Shown here: positions 50,083 through 60,457 of the stretch, piece by piece
Position numbering within the stretch: the stretch's first letter is position 1
Layout: each line of letters begins with the position of its first letter
Assembly (NCBI GenBank): GCA_017502305.1
Contig: JAFVVG010000040.1
Span: 1 to 64,000 of the forward strand
Reading direction: 5' to 3'
Source of the DNA: Clostridia bacterium
Lineage (GTDB): Bacteria; Bacillota; Clostridia; Christensenellales; Aristaeellaceae
DNA: 64,000 nucleotides
Position numbers and translations under genes: made by a program
Notes under the pieces: model-generated
Databases searched by the model: none
What the model saw: the letters and a program-made list of their open reading frames with translations, nothing else
What the model was told of the DNA's origin: nothing

Positions 50083-52002
50083 ATGAAAAAGTTTCTGGCC
50101 CTGCTGATGGCCGTTGCCATGGTTCTGTCCATGACCGCTGCCACCGCCGAAACTGTGACCGCTGAGAAGGGTACTGTCATCTATGGCTCTACCACCGAAA
50201 TCGGCGGCGACTTCTGGTTCACTTCTCACTGGACCAATGGCGCTACTGACATGATGCTGCGCGAGCTGTCTTCTGACTGCTCCACCGTCGTGACCGATCA
50301 GGGCGGCGCTCTGGTTGTGAACCCCACCGTGACCAAGGATCTGGTCATGGAAGATCACGACGACGGCTCCAAGACCTTCACCATCACCGTGAACGAGGGT
50401 CTGGTGTACAACAACGGCGAAGCCATCAACGCCAAGGACTTCATCTGGTCCACCATCTTCGCTTGCTCCAAGGCCGCTTCCGACCTGGGCGTGAAGTCTA
50501 CTGCCAGCTCTCTGATCGTTGGCGGCAAGGCTTACTTCGACGGCGAAGTGCCCTATGTCTCCGGCGTTCGTCTGATCGACGACTACACCTTCTCCGTGAC
50601 CATCGAGGCCGATTACCTGCCCTACTTCTATGACCTCAACTACGCCTCCTTCGGCGCTGAGAGCATCAAGTACTGGCTGGGCGAAGGCTACGACGTGGCC
50701 GACGACGGCGAAGGCGCCTACATCACCGGCGATTTCACCGGCGAAGCTCTGAAGGATCATGTTGAGAAGGTCCGCTTCTACGCTGGTGAAGACCGCGTGT
50801 CCGCTGGCCCCTACAACCTGGTTGCTTTCGACAAGTCTGCCCTGCAGGCTACCCTGACCATCAACAAGAACTACAACGGCAACTTCGAAGGCGTGAAGCC
50901 CTCCATCGAGAAGATCGTTGTGGTCCGCGCTGAGGACGCCACCTGGGCCGACGCCATCAAGACCGGCGCCTTCAACTTCTATGACACCATCACCGATGGC
51001 ACCCAGGTCAACACCGCCCTGGACATCATGGAAGACGAAGCCACCAAGACCGCTCTGGGCCACGGCTTTGAGTATGTGCAGTTCGATCGTCCCGGCTACG
51101 GCATGATCAACTTCGCCTGCGACTTCGGCCCCACCCAGTTCCTGCCCGTTCGTCAGGCCATCATCCAGCTGCTTGACCGTAACGAGTTCGCCAACACCTT
51201 CTGCCTCGGCTGGGGCGGCGTTGTGAACGGCCCCTACGGCACTGCTCTGTGGCAGTTCAAGGATTCCGAGGAATGGCTGGAGAAGAACCTGAACGCTTAC
51301 ACCTACAACCCCGAAGCCGCCGTTGAGCTGCTGGTCGAGGATGGCTGGGTGCTGAACGCTGAGGGTGGCGAATGGACCGAGGGTATCCGTTATAAGGAAG
51401 TGACCGCTGAAGAAGCCGGCACCTACCTGCACAACGTGACCCTGGCCGACGGCCGCATCCTGATGCCCCTGATCATCGAATGGTCTTCTTCCGAAGGCAA
51501 CTCCGTGTCTGACCTGCTGAAGGTTATGCTGGCCGAGTCCGAAGCCACCAAGGCTGCCGGCGTCCAGATCAACCAGAACGTCATGACCTTCACCGAGCTG
51601 CTGAACTTCTACTATCGTGACGCTTCTCAGGGCGACAAGTACGGTGTGCCCACCTACGGCATGTTCAACCTGGCCACCAACTTCACTCCCCTGTACGATC
51701 AGTCCTACTCCTTCACCTCCGATCCCTACTACGTCTCCCAGGGCTACAACCTGAACTACCTGTTCGACGACGTTCTGGATTGGCTGTCCATGGAAATGGT
51801 GTATGGCGTCGAGTCTACCGACACCCAGACCTACCTGATCCTGTGGCAGAAGTTCATCCAGCGCTGGAACGAGCTGATGCCTCAGGTGCCGCTGTACAGC
51901 AACGTGTACATCACCATGTATCCCGACTGGCTGGAGAACTACGCTCAGGATTCCTTCTGGGATTTCCAGCAGGCCATCGTGTACGCCACTGTGGCTGAGT
52001 AA
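50083..52002 (+). CDS. oppA: Oligopeptide ABC transporter substrate-binding protein (OppA/DppA type)
   Basis: Extracytoplasmic family-5 (SBP_bac_5) peptide-binding protein, 639 aa. Signal peptide MKKFLALLMAVAMVLSMTAA cut after TAE; no lipobox Cys, unusual for a Gram-positive binding protein. Landmarks are VTKDLVMEDHDDGSKTFTIT, NNGEAINAKDFIWS, a late VRQAIIQLLDRNEFANTF and a C-terminal ILWQKFIQRWNELMPQVPLY. Strong GGAGGG site and high codon bias point to high expression. First gene of the opp operon, separated from oppB by a stem-loop. Confidence 0.9.
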   Translation: MKKFLALLMAVAMVLSMTAATAETVTAEKGTVIYGSTTEIGGDFWFTSHWTNGATDMMLRELSSDCSTVVTDQGGALVVNPTVTKDLVMEDHDDGSKTFTITVNEGLVYNNGEAINAKDFIWSTIFACSKAASDLGVKSTASSLIVGGKAYFDGEVPYVSGVRLIDDYTFSVTIEADYLPYFYDLNYASFGAESIKYWLGEGYDVADDGEGAYITGDFTGEALKDHVEKVRFYAGEDRVSAGPYNLVAFDKSALQATLTINKNYNGNFEGVKPSIEKIVVVRAEDATWADAIKTGAFNFYDTITDGTQVNTALDIMEDEATKTALGHGFEYVQFDRPGYGMINFACDFGPTQFLPVRQAIIQLLDRNEFANTFCLGWGGVVNGPYGTALWQFKDSEEWLEKNLNAYTYNPEAAVELLVEDGWVLNAEGGEWTEGIRYKEVTAEEAGTYLHNVTLADGRILMPLIIEWSSSEGNSVSDLLKVMLAESEATKAAGVQINQNVMTFTELLNFYYRDASQGDKYGVPTYGMFNLATNFTPLYDQSYSFTSDPYYVSQGYNLNYLFDDVLDWLSMEMVYGVESTDTQTYLILWQKFIQRWNELMPQVPLYSNVYITMYPDWLENYAQDSFWDFQQAIVYATVAE

Positions 52003-52025
52003 TCCAACCAACAGTTGACTCGTTG

Positions 52026-52059
52026 CACAAGGGGGCGGGCCCAAGCTCGCTCCCTTGTG
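52026..52059 (+). terminator. Stem-loop between oppA and oppB
   Basis: CACAAGGG...CCCTTGTG stem with inner GCG/CGC pairs and no T run. Likely an mRNA 3' stabiliser or partial terminator that sets the oppA to permease ratio. Confidence 0.6.
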
Positions 52060-52161
52060 TTCATGCCATGGTACTATCAAATTTTTCCATCGACTATCAG
52101 CTTTTTCCCGGCAAATCCGGGGTTGATCTGGTAAATTGTGCAGCAAAAGGGGCGACGCCGG

Positions 52162-53187
<1,026 letters not shown>

Positions 53188-53205
53188 GGAAGGAGGAGAA
53201 TACAA

Positions 53206-55053
53206 ATGGCATCCAATAAAAAAGAATTCTTCCTCGTCCGCTGGTTCAAGCGCTTGGTCGTGGGCCGCAAGGAAGTTGTCGATATCATGCATGAAGAGCA
53301 GCTGCAGACGCCCTTCAAGACCATGCTCAAGAAATTCCTCAAGAAGAAGACCGTTATCTTCGCCCTGACCATGTTCCTGCTGATCTTCGCCATGGTGCTC
53401 ATCGGCCCCAAATATTGGGTTCTGGACCTGAGCGAGCAGGATTCCACCCTGATCAACCTGCCTCCGGGCTACAACATGATGTCCATTCCCGACAGCATGA
53501 AGGGTAAGGTCAGCGACATCGCCGCCGGCGGTACTTATGGCCTGGGCATCGATACCGATGGCCACATCCACACCTGGGGCACTACCCGCATCACCGAGAA
53601 GATCGACCTGGCTGACATCCCCGAGGAAGTCCGCCAGGCCAAGATCGTGAAGCTTGCCGCCGGTTCCGACCACGCCGTGGCCCTGGCCGAGGACGGCCAG
53701 CTGTATGTGTGGGGCAACACCCGCCTGCAGCAGGGCAACTTCACCTCCGAGATGAAGAAGGACCAGAAGGACGGCTGGAACATCACCCAGCTGGAAGCCT
53801 CCACCCAGTTCTCCGCCGTCGTGACCGACGAGGGCAACCTGTACATGTGGGGCAACAAGAACCAGAGCGACATCAACGTCAACAAGAAGTATCAGGGCAA
53901 GATCGCCAAGGTCGCCCTGACAGCCAACCACTATGTGGCCCTTCTGAACGACGGCTCCGTGGTCTATGCCGGCAGCAAGGCCAAGGGTAATCCCCTTTCC
54001 AGCCAGCCCAAGGAGATGAAGGGCAAGACCATTGTGGACATCGCTTCCACCTCCAGCGCCGTAGCCGCCCTGACTGACGACGGCCAGGTCTTCGTCTGGG
54101 GCAATACCGTCCGCGGCGAAGAGAAGATTCCCGAGTTCACCTCTCCCGTGAAGAACATCTACGGCGGCCGCTACCACTTCACCGCTGTTCTGGAGGACAA
54201 CTCCGTTGTCTCCTGGGGCAACAACAAGTATAAGCAGACCGACGTTCCCTCCGCGCTGGCCAACGGTGAAAAGGAAATCGTGGGCATGTACGTGGGCAAC
54301 CACCAGAACTACGCCCTCACCGGCGATGGCGAAGTGATCACCTGGGGCCTGAAGGGCTTCCTGCTGGGCACCGACGACCTGGGCCGCGATATGCTGACCC
54401 GTATCGTCAACGGCGGCGCCGTCACCATGACGGTTGGCGCCATCTCCGTGGTCATCGCCACCATCATCGGCGTGCTGCTGGGCGGCCTGGCTGGTTATTT
54501 CGGCGGCAAGGTGGACATCCTCATCATGCGTATCGCCGAGATCGTGGGCGGCCTGCCCTTCATCCCCTTCGCCATGATCCTCTCCGCCGTGATCGGCTCC
54601 CGGCTTGACTCCAACCAGAAGATGTACCTCATCATGGTGGTGCTGGGCGTGCTGAGCTGGACGGGCACCTGCCGCCTGGTCCGTGCCCAGATCCTGGCCC
54701 AGCGCGAAATGGAATACGTGACCGCCGCCAAGGCCATGGGCATCAAGGAAGTGACCATCGTGTTCCGCCACATCCTGCCCAACGTGATGGCCCTCTTGCT
54801 GGTGGACATGACCCTGTCCTTCGCCACCTGCATGCTCACGGAATCCACCCTGTCCTACCTGGGCTTCGGCATTCCGCTGCCCCAGCCTACCTGGGGCAAC
54901 CTGCTGGACGGCGCCAACAACTCTGTGGTTATCCAGCAGTACTGGTGGCGCTGGGTGTTCCCCGCTGCCATCTTCGGTATGTGCACCATCTGCATCAATA
55001 TGATCGGCGACGGTCTGCGTGATGCTGTCGATCCCAAGAGTAACGAACGGTAA
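53206..55053 (+). CDS. oppC: OppC-type permease with inserted seven-repeat RCC1 beta-propeller
   Basis: 615 aa, about twice a normal OppC. Residues 1-45 are the cytoplasmic N terminus and ~47-67 the first membrane segment. The permease core resumes at LLGTDDLGRDMLTRI (~386-400) with five further segments and EAA loop YVTAAKAMGIKEVTIVFRH. Between them, residues ~100-382 hold seven RCC1 repeats, each of the form I-x-x-(A/Y)-x-x-x-x-x-x-A-L-x-x-D-G-x-(V/L)-x-x-W-G (TDGHIHTWG, EDGQLYVWG, DEGNLYMWG, DDGQVFVWG, DGEVITWG). This is enough for a closed seven-bladed propeller in the extracytoplasmic loop. The insert is in frame and GC-matched. It may be a docking site for the binding protein or wall. 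Confidence 0.93.
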   Translation: MASNKKEFFLVRWFKRLVVGRKEVVDIMHEEQLQTPFKTMLKKFLKKKTVIFALTMFLLIFAMVLIGPKYWVLDLSEQDSTLINLPPGYNMMSIPDSMKGKVSDIAAGGTYGLGIDTDGHIHTWGTTRITEKIDLADIPEEVRQAKIVKLAAGSDHAVALAEDGQLYVWGNTRLQQGNFTSEMKKDQKDGWNITQLEASTQFSAVVTDEGNLYMWGNKNQSDINVNKKYQGKIAKVALTANHYVALLNDGSVVYAGSKAKGNPLSSQPKEMKGKTIVDIASTSSAVAALTDDGQVFVWGNTVRGEEKIPEFTSPVKNIYGGRYHFTAVLEDNSVVSWGNNKYKQTDVPSALANGEKEIVGMYVGNHQNYALTGDGEVITWGLKGFLLGTDDLGRDMLTRIVNGGAVTMTVGAISVVIATIIGVLLGGLAGYFGGKVDILIMRIAEIVGGLPFIPFAMILSAVIGSRLDSNQKMYLIMVVLGVLSWTGTCRLVRAQILAQREMEYVTAAKAMGIKEVTIVFRHILPNVMALLLVDMTLSFATCMLTESTLSYLGFGIPLPQPTWGNLLDGANNSVVIQQYWWRWVFPAAIFGMCTICINMIGDGLRDAVDPKSNER

Positions 55054-55067
55054 GGAGGTGGACGACA

Positions 55068-56046
<979 letters not shown>

Positions 56047-56066
<20 letters not shown>

Positions 56067-57600
56067 GAAGCCCCTTCTGCGCATCAGCAACCTGAAGCAG
56101 TACTTCCCCATCAAGGGCCGTAACCTCTTCGTGAAGGCCAACGACGGCATCACCCTGGACATCTACGAGGGTGAGACCCTGGGCCTGGTGGGCGAATCCG
56201 GCTGCGGCAAGTCCACCCTGGGCCGTACGCTCCTGCAGCTTTACCGCCAGACGGACGGCCGCACCATGTACTATGGCCGCACCCTGGACGACGTGGCCCC
56301 CAAATATGTGGGTAAGACCTATGCCAACCTGGCCAAGGACATCCGCCAGCTGCACACCCTGGAGCACAAGCGCGACACCCTGCAGGCCGAGGCCGAGGCC
56401 CTGGCTGACGGCCCCGCCAAGTATGCCAAGATGGACGAAGCCGAGCACGCCCGCAAGGCTGCCAACGACGCCTTCCTGGACATCGCCAACCTGATCGGCG
56501 GCTTCATCAAGGTGGAGAATATCGCCCCCGTTTCCGAGGCCTATTCCAACGCCTACAAGGCCTCCCTGGCCAAGAGCAAGCTCACCGGCAAGCTGGCTGA
56601 GCTGCAGCTGAACCTGGACGACGCCAAGTTTGCCCTGGAGCAGTGCAAGGAAGGCAAAACCACCGCCAAGGCGGAGCGCATCGTTGCCAAGGCCCAGAAG
56701 GCCATGGACGAGCTGAACCAGAAGATCGCCGAGGCCGATAAGGAATTGACCAAGGCCCATGCCGTTATCGACGAGATGCGCAAGCCCTATGCCGATGACG
56801 AGGAATTCCAGAAGCTGGACGCCTACCTGGACGACGGCGTTGACCTGGCCCGCCTCACCTATGAGGAGATCCGCCACCTCCGCGCCGATCTGCAGATGAT
56901 CTTCCAGGATCCCTATTCCTCCCTGAACCCCCGCATGACGGTGGGCCAGATCATCTCCGAGGGCATGAAGGCCCACAACATGTTCAAGAAGAGCGATGAC
57001 CGCCTGCAGCAGGCTGTTATCAAGGTCATGGAAGACGCGGGCCTGCAGGCCTACTTCATCCACCGCTATCCCCACCAGTTCTCCGGCGGCCAGCGCCAGC
57101 GTATCGGCATCGCCCGTTCCCTGGCTGTGAACCCCAAGTTCGTGGTGTGCGACGAGGCCGTTTCCGCCCTTGACGTGTCCATCCAGAGCCAGATCATCAA
57201 CCTGCTCAAGGACCTGAAGGAGCAGCAGAACCTGACCTACCTGTTCATCACCCACGACCTTTCCGTGGTGAAGTACATCTCTGACCGCATCGGCGTTATG
57301 TACCTGGGCAACATGGTGGAACTGGCCTCCTCCAAGGATCTGTTCGGCAAGCCCCTGCATCCCTATACCGAGGCCCTGATGAACGCTATCCCCACCACCG
57401 ACGTGGATACCGACCGTGAGATCCAGGTGCTGGAGGGCGACATCCCCAGCCCCGTGAATCCCCCCAAGGGCTGCAAGTTCCACACCCGCTGCAAATACGC
57501 AACGGAGATCTGCAAGCACATGGTGCCCCAGTGGGAAGAAGTCGAGCCCGAGCACTTTGTTGCCTGCCACCACTACCTGGGCAAGGAAGAGGAGAAGTAA
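56047..57600 (+). CDS. oppF: OppF-type ATPase with ~190-residue helical insertion
   Basis: 517 aa; OppF is normally ~320-330. The start at 56047 has AAAGGAGGAG upstream. Walker A GESGCGKST is at residues 49-57. Q-loop MIFQDPYSSLNPRMTV begins near residue 284 instead of ~95, leaving residues ~80-268 as an insertion rich in Ala, Lys, Glu and Leu, predicted helical/coiled coil (LAKDIRQLHTLEHKRDTLQA; IVAKAQKAMDELNQKIAEAD). Then signature FSGGQRQR, Walker B FVVCDEAVSALD, H-loop ITHDLSVV and the C-terminal cysteine region are all intact. The insertion falls between Walker A and the Q-loop, where an extra helical arm could reach the cytoplasm or the small downstream protein. Confidence 0.93.
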
Positions 57601-57603
57601 TCC

Positions 57604-57819
57604 ATGCTGTTTCAAGGCCGCTACGAAAAGCAACTCAAGCGCATCAAGGAGCAGAACAACAGCTCCAAGCGCGTATACGATACCGAAGACATCCAGAATG
57701 TACTTGAGAAGGGCGACGTCCCTGCGATGATCATTTCTGCCCTGCTGGTGATCGTGCCCATCGCGCTGCTTTTCCTGGTAGCCATCAGCTTCATTGGGTT
57801 CCACTTCATCGTCCGATAA
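57604..57819 (+). CDS. Small membrane protein of the opp operon
   Basis: 71 aa, 3 bp after the oppF stop, with GGAAGAGGAG at the end of oppF as its ribosome site. N-terminal ~38 residues are polar and basic (YEKQLKRIKEQNNSSKRVYD), then one long hydrophobic segment (AMIISALLVIVPIALLFLVA). No family recognised. Its position suggests an accessory subunit of this transporter, perhaps contacting the helical insertion of OppF. Confidence 0.75.
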   Translation: MLFQGRYEKQLKRIKEQNNSSKRVYDTEDIQNVLEKGDVPAMIISALLVIVPIALLFLVAISFIGFHFIVR

Positions 57820-57827
57820 GCAAAAGC

Positions 57828-57862
57828 AAACGGCCCTGCGTCCATCAAGGATGCAGGGCCGT
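57828..57862. terminator. Bidirectional terminator at the end of the opp operon
   Basis: AAACGGCCCTGC / GCAGGGCCGTTTTT stem with inner TCC/GGA pairing, shared with the convergent transglutaminase-like gene. Confidence 0.88.
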
Positions 57863-57871
57863 TTTTCATGC

Positions 57872-58912
57872 TTATTGGATCTCCACGATCACGCATTGCT
57901 GTTCATCGTTGTAATACGTCTGCATAGAGCCTTCCAGTGCGTACTCACCCAGCTTGTTATACTGGATGGCCCAGCGATACACGCCCTCCCGCAGGGAGCG
58001 ATAATCCGCCGCCCGCTCAAACCGCAGGCAGAACCGGCTTCCATGCCCGGCCATGTTGCGGAAGTTGTTCATGATATGCTTCTGCAGGTCATCCTCCGCG
58101 GAGACGTAGCGCCAGTTGTATTTGTGCCAGTTGACCGAAAAATCCTCGCAGGGCGGCAGGCCCTTTGTTTCCAGGATGTAGCTGCGTTCCATCCATTCGT
58201 CCGTCAGGTTGAAAAAGAAATACGTGGTCACAGCGCTTTGGTCATCGTTGGTCACATCCAGCCAGGTGTAGGCGCCGTCCACCTTCACCAGGTTCCAGGC
58301 GTGGGCCCCTCCGGTGGCTTTGATCTTCCCCTGCGCCACACCGCTTTCCAGCCCCGTAAGCCTCAGAAGCAGCACCATGGCCTTGGCATAGCCGTCGCAC
58401 ACCGCACGGCCCTCCACCAGCGCGCCGTATGCGTTGTGAGCGTTGGGACCCTCCGCGTCGTAGACCGTTTTCTGGCATAGGAGATCATGCAGGATCCACT
58501 CCCGCTGCAGTTCGTCCCCCAACGCCTTTTCCGCCATGTGCCCCGCCGCCTGAACGGTATCCCGCTGGGCGGAAACGGGCATGGTGTAGCTCAATTCAAT
58601 ATAGATGGCCTCCTGGGGCTTGTTCTGGTAATACCCCACACGGTACGCGCCGCTGAGCGCGCACAGCTCCGGGCAGTCCATCAGCAGGGCGTCCATGGCC
58701 GCGCAGGCATCGTCATAGGCAGGGTGTTCCTCCAATTCCACCCGGAATTCACCCTGCATGGCGGCGGTATAGGCCCTGTCAAAAATGGATTGCTGGGGCT
58801 GCGTCAGCCGGGGGTAATAGACCATCAGCGCCGGGTCATAGGGCGTATCGGGCACAGCATGAGCACAAAGGGGCAGCAGCAGCAAAACCAGCAGGCAAAG
58901 CCATCTTCTCAT
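57872..58912 (-). CDS. Exported transglutaminase-like protein
   Basis: 346 aa with signal peptide MRRWLCLLVLLLLPLCAHAV. Transglutaminase-core triad: Cys in GRAVCDGYAKAM, His in GGAHAWNLV, Asp in YTWLDVTND. Such exported proteins act as cysteine proteases or cross-linkers at the cell surface. An N-terminal ~120-residue region and a C-terminal ~90-residue beta region (SRFCLRFERAADYRSLREGV) are not assigned. Single gene, divergent from the second MATE gene. Confidence 0.85.
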   Translation of the reverse strand: MRRWLCLLVLLLLPLCAHAVPDTPYDPALMVYYPRLTQPQQSIFDRAYTAAMQGEFRVELEEHPAYDDACAAMDALLMDCPELCALSGAYRVGYYQNKPQEAIYIELSYTMPVSAQRDTVQAAGHMAEKALGDELQREWILHDLLCQKTVYDAEGPNAHNAYGALVEGRAVCDGYAKAMVLLLRLTGLESGVAQGKIKATGGAHAWNLVKVDGAYTWLDVTNDDQSAVTTYFFFNLTDEWMERSYILETKGLPPCEDFSVNWHKYNWRYVSAEDDLQKHIMNNFRNMAGHGSRFCLRFERAADYRSLREGVYRWAIQYNKLGEYALEGSMQTYYNDEQQCVIVEIQ

Positions 58913-58983
58913 ATTTGTGCTCCCCTTTCACATTCATCGTATAGCCAGTATAATTTCCCACTCCTTCTTTGTCAATGCACAGC

Positions 58984-59012
58984 TTGCGCAAGTCGGATGC
59001 TTATGGTATCAT
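58984..59012 (+). promoter_or_regulatory. Promoter of the second MATE gene
   Basis: TTGCGC (58984-58989), 17-base spacer, TATCAT (59007-59012). Confidence 0.6.
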
Positions 59013-59049
59013 CGTTTTGTACAGTACCATTGCAAAAGGAGTGACCCCT

Positions 59050-60414
59050 GTGCAGAACAAACCGGACCTGGGCCGGGAACCTGTTGGCCGCCTGCTGCGG
59101 AAGCTGGCCATCCCCACGATCACCGCCCAGCTGGTCAATATGCTTTATAACCTGGTGGACAGGATCTTCATCGGCCATATTGAAGGCATCGGCACCGCCG
59201 CCCTCACGGGTGTTGGTGTTTGCCTGCCCATTATCATGATGCTCTCCGCCTTTGCTGCCCTGGCGGCCACCGGCGGCGCGCCCCGGGCCTCCATCGAAAT
59301 GGGCCGCGGCAATCCGGAAAAAGCAGAGCGCATCATGGGCGCCTGTGCCGCGCTGCTGGCCGTTATATCGGTTGTGCTCACCCTGGTTCTGACCATCTGG
59401 CACCGGCCGCTTTTGCTGGCCTTTGGCGCCAATGAGGAAACCATCACCTATGCTGCCCGGTACATGGGCATCTATGCCCTGGGCACCATTTTCGTGCAGT
59501 TCGCCCTGGGCCTGAACGCCTATATCACCGCCCAGGGCTTTTCCAGGATCAGCATGATGACGGTGCTTATCGGCGCTGTGCTGAACACCATTCTGGATCC
59601 CATTTTCATTTTTGTGTTCCATATGGATGTACAGGGTGCGGCCCTGGCCACCATCATTTCCCAGGCCGTCAGCGCCCTGTGGGTGGTGAAATTTCTCACC
59701 GGCAGCAAAACCAACCTGCGCCTGCGCCTGCCCCACCTGAAGCTGGATTGGAAGCTGCTGGGCCCCTGCGTGGCTCTTGGGCTTTCTCCCTTCATTATGC
59801 AGATCACCGAGAGCCTTATCGCCGTATGCTTTAATTCCTCGCTGCTGAAGTACGGCGGCACCCTGGCAGTGGGCACCATGACCATCCTCACCAGCCTGAT
59901 GCAGTTCTCCATGCTGCCCCTTTCCGGCTTGGCTCAGGGCGCCCAGCCTATCATCAGCTACAACTTCGGCGCGGGCAATACCCAGCGTGTCCGCCAGAGC
60001 TTCAAGCTTCTGTTGCTCTGCTGCGTGACCTACGCTATGTCCTTCTGGGCGCTGGTGATGCTCTTCCCCCAGGTTTTTGTTGGGCTTTTCACCCCCGACC
60101 AGGCCCTGACCGCCTATGCCATCCCCTGCGTACGCATCTACATGCTTGCCACCGGCATTTTCGGCATCCAGATGGCCTGCCAGCAGACCTTCGTGGCCAT
60201 TGGCAACGCCAAGTGCAGCCTGTTCATCGCCTGCTTGCGTAAGCTCATCCTGCTCATCCCGCTGATCTACATCATGCCCGCCATTCTCCCCATCGATAAG
60301 GTTCACGCCGTGTTCTGGGCGGAGCCGGTGGCGGATACGCTTTCCGTTGCGGTAGCAGCCTGCCTGTTCTTCCCCGTGTTCCGGAAAACGCTGCGCCAGA
60401 TCGAACAGCCATAA
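59050..60414 (+). CDS. MATE family efflux transporter, second copy
   Basis: 454 aa from the GTG at 59050 (AAAGGAG, 8-base spacing); an ATG frame start at 58969 lies upstream of the promoter. Twelve membrane segments. MepA-like features are LLRKLAIPTITAQLVNMLYN, LVDRIFIGHIEGIG, GGAPRASIEMGRGNPEKAER, GLAQGAQPIISYNFGAGN. Likely exports a cationic drug or metabolite. Belongs to a different MATE subgroup from the copy at 41813. Confidence 0.92.
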   Translation: MQNKPDLGREPVGRLLRKLAIPTITAQLVNMLYNLVDRIFIGHIEGIGTAALTGVGVCLPIIMMLSAFAALAATGGAPRASIEMGRGNPEKAERIMGACAALLAVISVVLTLVLTIWHRPLLLAFGANEETITYAARYMGIYALGTIFVQFALGLNAYITAQGFSRISMMTVLIGAVLNTILDPIFIFVFHMDVQGAALATIISQAVSALWVVKFLTGSKTNLRLRLPHLKLDWKLLGPCVALGLSPFIMQITESLIAVCFNSSLLKYGGTLAVGTMTILTSLMQFSMLPLSGLAQGAQPIISYNFGAGNTQRVRQSFKLLLLCCVTYAMSFWALVMLFPQVFVGLFTPDQALTAYAIPCVRIYMLATGIFGIQMACQQTFVAIGNAKCSLFIACLRKLILLIPLIYIMPAILPIDKVHAVFWAEPVADTLSVAVAACLFFPVFRKTLRQIEQP

Positions 60415-60457
60415 CAGCAAGCGCCGCTGACCATGCCTGTCAGCGGCGCGTTGTTTT
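60414..60457. terminator. Bidirectional terminator between MATE and SH3-protein genes
   Basis: A perfect 10-bp stem GCGCCGCTGA with its complement, flanked by AACA/GTTGTTTT. Confidence 0.8.
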
